A stretch of DNA of 64,000 nucleotides. Source: Acholoe squamosa. Taxonomy: Eukaryota; Annelida; Polychaeta; Phyllodocida; Polynoidae. The notes below the pieces were generated by a model. That model worked only from the letters and a program-made list of their open reading frames with translations, made no database searches and had not been told where the DNA came from. How positions within the stretch are numbered: position 1 is the stretch's first letter; every line of letters starts with the position of its first letter. Below are positions 55,430 through 64,000 of the stretch, one piece after another. Location of the stretch: contig OX439036.1 in NCBI GenBank assembly GCA_949317995.1, forward strand, positions 3,527,207 to 3,591,206. The letters are read 5' to 3'. The position numbers and the translations under genes were made by a program.

Positions 55430-58388
55430 AATAGCAAATTGATTTGTGTTCCCTAGATATGTGGCAAATCATTGTTAAATTCACACCACAAAATAGACAT
55501 CCAATGACCAATGCTAGAGTACAATAATAGATTATTTCAGATAAACAATAGAGTGCAATTCAAGGTGTGTTAATATTTTCTTTAATTCTCCTTAATGCAA
55601 TAATATACAAAAATGGTGGCCTTAGGGTATGACCATACCAAATACATCAACATAATGAAAAAGCGAATAAATGATTTTGTAGAAAGAAATTCTTGATATA
55701 CACAGAGCAACGTTTACTTGTACACAGCATTTTAAGTATCCGAACAACTCCGGCCACAATTATCCTCATTGTGTCTGCATATCATCTAGACCGGATATGT
55801 GTAAAATATAGGTAAATGATGGAATGTACATATTATACTTATATATATGCGATATACTTATTGGGTATTTACTTGTCCTGCATGACCAACGATTTACGCT
55901 TCTCATCAAATAAATATCACACAGCTTCATGGTATGTTACACCATTATACCACGTTTGATGTCTTATAATTTATATTTGAACCGAATGCTGTACTAAATA
56001 CTCGTTTCATGTGTCTGTGTGCTAAGAAGGGCCGACTATGCCTCATGTACTCTGATATTAGGCTCTAAGAGGATGAGTAATAGGATAAATTTAACAGCAT
56101 TTTGAACATCCATGGCAAGAAATATTTCAGTTGGATAAGAATATATAACTGTGTCCACACATTCTATGTGCACGAGAGGTACAGGTGGAAAAGAAACCCC
56201 AATCATACCCTTTCAAGATTAGTCTAGAAAAGGTCTTCGGCTATTTATTGATGAAATAACAGATAAAAAGGTAGTTTGAAATATACATGTAGATCTCTGA
56301 AGGTTAAAATTAAGCTAGCATTTCATTACTTTGTGTTGGTTCTTCTCTGCATGGAAATCTTTAAGTGGATTTTTCACCAAAGCTGATTTTGTACGAATTG
56401 GAAACCTCCAGCCTAAAGCTTTGGTCCCTCAAAGGAATATCTAACATCCAAAATTCCATTGAATATCGATAAAAAAAAGAAGGAATTAAAAAAGAAATTA
56501 AAAATTGAAGAAAATCTGGCTATCTGTTTCAGATGAAGAACTGTTTTAAGACCTTCTCTTGCCTTCATAAATAAAACGGTCCTTACTGATAATTTATGGA
56601 ATGGTCTATAATTGATTGGAAATATAGCACTGGAAACCCCACGTTGGTTTGGAATGGAAAATGAATACTTTGATCTAAACAACAAGCCTGAAAGCTGCAA
56701 CTACATAACATATTCACAGTTTATCACCAGTTTATATTCAAGTGTATTATTGAAAACTATGTGTTCAATCCAGCAGAACTTGTTCTCAATCCAAGATTTG
56801 ATACTGCAGTATCTATATCACAAGCTATAAGAAGCAGTGCTACGAAATTGAAAAGGCAAGCCTCATACATCAATTGCAACACAGCTTTGCTAACTACTTG
56901 CAAAACGTTTGTCTATTTTTCAGATGCTACATGACAAAATCAAGATCATAAGTACATACTTTTACTTAACCAGGCCTGGTGTTTACTTTGAACAAACGGC
57001 CAACAACATATTTAATAAAAACCATGCCCACCTGCTGGTAAATATGTAAGTAGCAATTCGTGGCGAGTTGTCATGGAACACACAGGGCAGCTAGCACCCG
57101 CTGGCAGGGGAACCCGAAACCACATTTCACCAATTATCTCAGGTTAAGCACTCATAAACTGCTTTATTCTATTCTTTCTTTTTAAAAAGTGAGAGATCAC
57201 TAATTGGTGGTCATTTATAAAAGCTGATGGCTTTTTCGATTGTTGACTTGTAAAATCAATGGAATACCACATGAAACATACTAACTTTCTTACTATGTAC
57301 TTATATATGACACCACTAGCCTGTACATCTTCTCATTGAATATCATACAAAGGGTATAAAGATAGGACCTAAGTGGAAAGTAACTGTCATGGAAATAAGT
57401 AAGCGAAACCAACCAGATTGTCCAATCAAGTAAATCTGGTTACGTTAAATTGACATACAGAAGAGATAAACCACAATAAACAGTGTCATATAAATACAAG
57501 TGCAATAATATGGTGTAAAGGCATTTTCCAGCCATATTTCTATAATATAATATGTTGTACGCTTCCATTATATTTCTCATCAAGTATTCACAGATGGAAT
57601 CATCCCCTTTTATTTCTCATAAATTCTGCTTTCGGTTGACTCCTGTATCGATATATATCGATATATACAGATATTGACAACTTGAATAAATCCAACTGCA
57701 TGTATATAAACAGTTGTACTTGACATTATGCAAATGAAAAATCCCTTCCCCTTCATTGGTTGGAATACCCTCTGTAAGATAAGATTTTACACTATTATTC
57801 ATAGTTAAGGACTCCCCCTATTGTCATATACATGAATCATACTAATATCATCAGGCACAACCTGTTATACAATAGACCTGTGCAGTATGTACCATTTAAT
57901 GGTTATGTAGTCTGGTACACATTACAATGTACGAGTCAAACGATCATTGTATTTCATTGAACCTCGCCGACCCAAAGTCGCCTCAAGATCCCGGAGATCA
58001 CTATTTGTCTGTGCATATTTGAAGCTTCCACCACATTACTCTTCATACAAGGGCAGTGTCATTATTATTTCAGTGGACCGTACCATTTTTGAGCATGATA
58101 AGTGACTTCCTCGTATTCATTCATAGACCACTCGGGCACATTCAGGTTGGTGCACTCCAGTCACTTTTATGCTGTATCTATTACAGCTGCATTAAGGTGA
58201 AGCATTCAGCAGATTTTGTCACATACTAAGAAAGGCTCATATCCATATCATTCGGATAGGAATTGTGGCAGTACAAATCAGGCAGTTGGTTTGGTGGTTA
58301 GAAATCATACTCATTGTTTGTACCATCCCTGGAATAGACATAATTCCACTGTCCTGATGATCAGATGGTTACAGATAAGATCATGATG
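55430..58388. other. Long AT-rich intergenic or 3' UTR region
   Basis: No ORF or RNA gene recognised. TCGATATATATCGATATATA palindrome near 57646. Confidence 0.4.
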
Positions 58389-58390
58389 TA

Positions 58391-58614
58391 CCGTAAACTC
58401 CCGCGTATAAGACGCGTCCTCTACGCCAAACAAAATGCTGGAGGGTCTTATTGAAATTGGGGGTGCGTCTTATACGAGGGGTAATTTTACGATAGAAATG
58501 TACTGGATTGACAAAAATCACCCTTAAAATGTGCGTCTTATACGCGAAAATGCATGTGCTAAGTTTGGGGTACGTCTTCTATGCGCAGCGCGTCTTCTAT
58601 GCGCGAGATTACGG
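58391..58614. mobile_element. Tc1/mariner-type MITE with TA duplication
   Basis: The ends CCGTAAACTCCCGCGTATAA and (inverted) CCGTAATCTCGCGCATAGAA are flanked by TA on both sides (58389-58390, 58615-58616). Internal copies of TGCGTCTTATACG and CGTCTTCTATGCGC echo the terminal repeat. No transposase. The TA target suggests Tc1/mariner mobilisation (inference). Confidence 0.65.
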
Positions 58615-58616
58615 TA

Positions 58617-59353
58617 CTTATTGTTTAGATGTACTTGTCCATTCATCATATCCACGCACTCTGTTTGGTACTGTTTAAATATTGACATTTTATAATGCAC
58701 AGTTTCCCCGAAAAGTAACAAGTAAGATGAGGTCTCCTCTGTAGACACCATTCGAATAATCAAAGTTCATTGAATGTACCGGCAGGTAGTCTTAAGCTTG
58801 TACCTATGTAAGTAAGACTATATAGACTATAGATTCTAGAGTCTAGTTTCAGCCATCATTGAGTTGCTTTATGAATTCTAAAACTGTTTAGTGCCATGTA
58901 ATTGGCAGACACCAGATGGAAGTAGACCTCTGTTCTATCTGATATATACTACAGAGTGTAAGCTCCAACATTATTATACCAGGGTTCAATTGTCTTTGCT
59001 CTGGTTGCTGATCAACCAGATGTAAATCTGTAGTCTGCATGCCACAATAAGTACATATTCAGCCTATTGAATGGCTATTTTGAAATATGTTTGTGTCAGG
59101 TTTTTATATAGGATGAACATTAGTCTGTAATCCGCTATTTAAGTCAGCATGTGTGTCAATGTTGTATTATACTGACATCCGCATCTCTATCCAATATGAT
59201 AGCCTTTGCTGAAGCTTTTTACAAGTACAGCTCAGTCAGTCTTACTTTGCACAGATTTCCATTAACAGGATTTAGGAGCAGTTTTTATAAGCGTTTCACA
59301 GCTTGCATCCATTCTCCAATTGCTGCTTTAAAGATGATTCTGCAGGTGTTAAC
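58617..59353. other. Region beyond the stop of the coiled-coil gene
   Basis: AT-rich, no ORF of interest; probably the 3' UTR of the minus-strand gene ending at 59354. Confidence 0.4.
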
Positions 59354-62300
59354 TTAGCATGTGCTTTCTCCGACCAGGTCCCGACCATCCCGTAGCATCC
59401 TGACCTCCTCCTCCAGCTGTCTGATCCGCTTGTCCTTCAGTCCGATCTGCTCCTTTAGACTTGACATCTCCTCAACTTGGCGGAAGTAAGCCTTACGCAG
59501 CTGCAAAACAAGGATTCGGTGAATGTGAAGCTGTGACCATGTAGGCTTTGAGCTGCTATAGTTTGCATTATTAGTTTTGCCTCTACCTAAATAAAAGGTG
59601 ATTGTTTTCCTATGATCATCAAGGCATTAATTACATTTATCTCATGTGGGAATCATCAATTGTGCATGGAAATTTAGAAAAAAAGTACATTGATGCTTTT
59701 TATAAAGGGAGAATAGCAATCTGGGACTTCAGTCTTGACAAATATGAGATATCATTCTATAATAGAAGATATATATCTCAATTCATAATCAAACAGATGC
59801 CACAGAAACAATAAAAGCAATAAAACAAGTAAACCTCCATTCTACAAACTATAAATCCCCCATGCTACCTATCTGATTGTCAGATCATCCAATCAGCTGT
59901 CTCCTCTGGTGGTCACATGACCTGTTCTTACCTCAGCCTCGGTGAGAGGGATGGTGGCGAGCCGGTCGACAGGCAGCGGGGAGGTAGGGGAGGGAACGGG
60001 CGAGGCAGGCGACTTGACATGATCAGTGTTGTTCTATAGGGAGGAGCAGCAACACATTCCACAACCATTCACAACAACAGAAGCACAACAAAACACAAGT
60101 CTCTTATCATAGGTAAAAGGGGTAGAGCAAAATTAAACCCTTCATTCAGTGACACCTTAGTGCATTAATGTACCATCACCATTTGTCGCAAAGAAGAACA
60201 AAAGGAAAATAAGTTATCCGTTCATCATTCCGACCCCAGAGTAATCAATCTGGCTCATTTTGGGTTGGCACGATACACCGGTGAAGGATTGGTGCATCAC
60301 CAGACAGTCGAATCTTTTGGCATGATTCAACCCTTGAGGGCTAATCATTTAAGGGTGTATATTGCTATATATGTTTGTAGTCAGAAGGTAATATTGCATT
60401 GGTGCATCATGCTGACATGCAAAAGTGCATCAAGCACACATGGCTGGCATGATGCATGAATGCAGCACTGGTAGATGATGCATTAAAGCACTTTGCTGTC
60501 CTGAAAGGGTTAAAAATGAGGAAGGAGCTGAATTATTGTAAAACTAGTGGTAACATTTCTGTATGCTCAAGTTCTAGGATTCCCAAAAAGAAGGAACAAA
60601 ATGAGCTAATTTGTATTTTATATTGGTATGTCTTTCTCTTTGCTACATCTATCAAAGTATGTTTGGAAAATAATTTGTCTATCTAATTCATCAATGACAC
60701 ATGCATAATCTATCTCTAAGGACACAGATACAAGCTCCTTATATTTAAGAAAGTGCCATGTCGCTAAGCAATTTGGGCAAAGCTTTTGGCAAGTTTAGTG
60801 AAAAGGTTGATGTTTACCCATTTTCACTTAAATGGCTGTTGACTTTTGTTTTTATAAAACTTATCTTTGTTCCCCTGGTTTGTTTACTGTGACTAGGACG
60901 CAGGACAAGTGTCTTTTTCCATGAGCTGTCTCTCTTGTCTGATCCTTTTTATATACCTTGGCATATTCCCCCTAATTAGCCTTATTCAATGGTGTAGGTT
61001 TTCAAATTTGTTGCCTCAAAAGGACTAAACAGACAACTGATATGATTCAGCCTGATATGAAAAAAAGCACATTGGTCCTGCCTCTTACTCATATAGATAC
61101 AGTTCCAAACTGCCATATACATTGCCATACTTACGCTTCCATTTTCTATAGAAATCTGTTTATTTCGCCGTCTCCAAAAAGAATCTCTCATTTTAGATGG
61201 CCTAATCAAGGCGTCAGAGGTATTAGCATTCAGTTGGTCCATAAAGTTGGACTCGTCGAGCTCAGGGGGGCTCGTATTGGTGGTATTAGAAGTATTGTAA
61301 ATGTAGCTATACTGGTTGGTGGTACTACTCGGGGTGGTGGAAGAGTATGGTATCTTCTCCTGCGCAGTACAACTAGCTATGCTACTACGGGATCTCGACT
61401 TGTTTTCTATGACTGTAACACTTGGCTGTGTGGTAGGATCTACTCTAGCTGTGTTGTTCTGAGTGCTCATGAAGTTACGGGTGCTTCTTATAAAAGGGAT
61501 CGGTGAAGCACATACCTCACGAGCTGCATTTACTGCATCGGAGCTCGTACCAGTGTTTGTATGCCTGCGTCTTCCTCGTAATGAAGCTCGCAGCTTAGAA
61601 GGCTTCATAAGAGTATGGTCTGGTGCATCTGAGGGAAAACAACCATCCAACTCTAGGAAACCTAAGTCTTCAGTATTTATATTATCTGCACTGGTATTCA
61701 AGATCTTGGTCACATTGTTGTTTTCCTCTCTGTGTCTTGCACCATTTGTGATATTCCGGGTGAAATTACTAGAAGCGACATTGTTATTGTTCTGTTCAGT
61801 CTCTCTCTGGCTTCGGGCACTAGAGCGGAGTGATCGCCTTTGGGGCATGTCCCTGTTCATCTCTAACTCTGCTATTTTCCCACTTACAACTGATGATTCA
61901 GAGTCTCTCGAGGATGTCCGAGACCTTGTGCGGGGAGCCTGCCTGTTGTTCCTCTGGGGGTCCCTTGATGGGAGAACAGGACTAGTCCTATTGGTGGCAG
62001 TGGCAGTGGAATACAATGGATTAGATGTCCAGGATGCCGAAGAGTCCTGTATCAATGCAGAATGATCCAAGCTCCTGTTCATTGGACTTCTGCTTGGTGA
62101 GCTTTCTGTGAGATTTGATTGGTCGCTGGTGACGATGATCACCTCTCGAGCTGGAGACCTCTGTGAGAGTGGACTTGTGGGTGGTGTGGAAAATGGCTCT
62201 GAGCCACTGTCACTCAACCTAGACCATTTACGTTCATATCGTCTTTGCGGCTGTTGGTAATGAGGGGTATCGATATGTAAATTAGCATAAAGCTCCTGTT

Positions 62301-62463
62301 CGGCTTGTTCTAAGGCGGCGGATGACAGGCGTTGCTGCTGGTGACTGTGTTGTGCAGGGTGGGTGGTGGTAGGTTTTGGCACTTCACTTTGATTGGTGAC
62401 ACCTGAAGGTGTACTCACGTAGCTCATTCCTCGCTCCTCGGGCGTCTCAAACGCCAGGTCTTG
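59354..62463 (-). CDS. 3' exons of a disordered, C-terminal coiled-coil protein (partial, 525 codons visible)
   Basis: Three exons, all phase 0: 62463-61135 (acceptor TGTTTTGTAG, donor AGC/GTAAGT), 60033-59932 (acceptor TTCTATAG..., donor GAG/GTAAGA) and 59500-59354 (acceptor GTTTTGCAG, stop TAA). The frame is open upstream of the first ATG of the big exon (QDLAFETPEERG), so that ATG is internal and 5' exons lie beyond the window. Most of it is Ser/Pro/Arg/Asn-rich and probably disordered, with many S-P and R-x-x-S sites. A motif (K/R)PSK(L/M)R(A/D)S followed by a run of arginines occurs twice (exon residues about 287 and 421), each preceded by an acidic ELD stretch. The last exon is a heptad coiled coil (EEMSSLKEQIGLKDKRIRQL). 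It is probably a cytoskeletal or signalling scaffold; the family is not recognised. Confidence 0.75.
60140..60512. mobile_element. MITE-like repeat inside the last-but-one large intron
   Basis: Bounded by AAACCCTTCATTCAGTGACA and (inverted) TTTAACCCTTTCAGGACAGC, with GCATTAATGTACC and GCATGATGCATGAATGCA words inside. It is the fullest member of the GCATGATGC family here and lies in the intron between 60033 and 61135. Confidence 0.55.
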
Positions 62464-64000
62464 CTACAAAACAAGGCCAAAACCATGCGGAAAAATACAT
62501 AAATGCTAGAAAAATAGCCTCGAAACACACTTAGAACTGATTAGCACTTAAAACAACCCAAATGTTACTTCAAATTTAGCAAAATAAACCAATTTATTTT
62601 TTAATCTTAAGACACATCAGAAAAACCTCAATGATTTGAATAGTTAGTGGTCAGTACAAATTGTTATGTAAGTTCACTCTCGCCAAATTACAATTCCAAG
62701 TTATTCATAAAAGAGACACCTTTCAATCAATTTGTAAATTTGTAAATTTCAAAATTAATGGATAGCTGCATTAGATTTAGTAAGATACTAGGCAATCACA
62801 CCATCATGAATTCCTATTTACATCTGCAAGACTTTTGTTACAAAGCAATAGAAATAGCTCTGGGAAAAACTACCAAACAGGCCACAACTAAGCAAGGGGT
62901 GAGGCAGCAACTACAATATCACAAATTTATAATGACTCCAGAAATTGGTTCTGATGCGCACAATGCCCAATGTGGTAGTACAATCCTGTAAATGAATGGA
63001 GGTGATAAATGATTGAGTAGTGATCCCAGCTACCCAATGACTTTTGAAGAACTGTGTTAACAAATATTTTTGAACAAGCTATGCTGTTCTTAGTGACATA
63101 CAGTTTCAGTGATAAAGTGATGAGAAGTGAAGCAAGGATTCAGAGTCTTGAATCCTTCACTTGCATGAAGGAAAAAATCCCTATTCCAAGAAGGAAATAT
63201 GATAACCTTTGAACTATGTTCTTAATCTGAACAAAAGGAATCTACGGGCTTATCAAACAATGTCAAGGAAAAGATGGTGCACAGGGAAGGAAATGTTAGG
63301 TACATGGGTTCAATATAATCATACCAGACTAATGGATTAGGGGAAATCGATAATCGGACCAAATGAAAACTGAAATGACACAATCCAAATGAGTCGCAAC
63401 ATAATAATGAGGAGATTCAAACAACATGTTGATCAAAAACAGCCACAGTATGAGCTATATCATCTCATGAGACCAATTCCTCGAATTGCTGGACAAATTC
63501 CTCCAATTAGCCTTTCCTGAAGTTAGTTGTAATCCAGCATCCATTTAGGCTTTTGAAATCACATGGTGTTTATATGATGTGTTGTTAGTAGTTGAGTTAA
63601 TAGTCTTTAGTAGATATCCTGCATTTGTTAGGTCTTGTGAGTAAATTCAGTTATTTCTGTTGTATGGTTAATCGTTTGTTGTCCAACTGCCTGAGGCGGG
63701 TTTGTCACTCAGAAGCTCACACTTGGGACGAAGCTTGGGTATTGATGGTTCAAGTGGGCTATGTTAAAGGATCCAGAACAGCTAGTATGTACATAGGCTT
63801 AAAGAATAAAAACACCTACCTTTTCACGGCATGGGTAAGTTTGGTAGGAATATGAACTCACATTTGAAAATACATCTAACACCAAAAATATCATATGGTT
63901 TAAATAATTTAGTTCCAGAAAAATCTGATTTATTTAGTTTTCTAACAGGGGTCAAAAAAGGATAATGTAAAACATTTGTTTTATTTTCTGGTGATTTGAA
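62464..64000. other. Intron upstream of the large coiled-coil-gene exon
   Basis: AT-rich; no exon on the minus strand that I can support up to the window edge. Confidence 0.4.

Noticed and set aside
60982-62427. Single-exon 481-residue protein starting at its ATG
   Set aside because: The frame is open upstream to an acceptor at 62463 and a clear GTAAGT donor follows 61135, so both ends of that reading are wrong.

Overview
This is eukaryotic, metazoan DNA. Host genes are split by GT-AG introns and encode secreted animal modules (C-type lectin, PAN/apple, sushi/CCP). The rest is crowded with LTR retroelements, MITE-like hairpins, tRNA-like sequences and minisatellites. A marine invertebrate is the best guess (inference from domain content and repeats only); no gene here fixes the species.

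Positions 1-25697 hold a giant env-bearing Ty3/gypsy-like retroelement in tandem. Two near-identical blocks (1-8436 and 17238-25697) look at first like 8.4 kb LTRs. The real LTR is only 671 bp (7766-8436 and 25027-25697, TG...CA). It was found by comparison with a related element at 30512-38697 that has clean 593 bp LTRs and a CCAT target duplication. The layout is therefore [3' part of unit A]-LTR-[gag, pol, internal promoter, spliced env-like genes, about 4 kb of 3' accessory DNA]-LTR. Unit B is 17.9 kb. Its 3' third carries a leader exon behind a TATA box, a middle exon, an env-like ORF of about 900 codons, an antisense TATA/ATG unit, a predicted H-type pseudoknot and short accessory frames. 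The LTR pair looks identical by eye, so the copies are recent.

Positions 25698-30511 are host DNA: a 2 kb minisatellite field, GA-rich DNA, and two minus-strand exons that each encode a full CCP module, the last ending in a stop. Positions 30512-38697 hold the 8.2 kb related element. It has no pol but keeps the LTRs, primer site, internal-promoter block and many copies of the motif that abuts the 3' LTR.

Positions 38698-49530 contain MITEs, a head-to-head minisatellite and a complete minus-strand gene of five coding exons (49485 down to 44467). It encodes a 226-residue secreted C-type lectin-PAN protein and has a tRNA-Ala(UGC) in one intron. Positions 49531-59350 are repeat-rich: a LINE reverse-transcriptase scrap, compound inverted repeats, a 103-nt hairpin, a 108-bp minisatellite and a GATGCATTAATGCATC repeat family. 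At 59354-62463 (minus) lie the last three exons of an unrecognised, mostly disordered protein with a C-terminal coiled coil; its 5' exons are outside the window.
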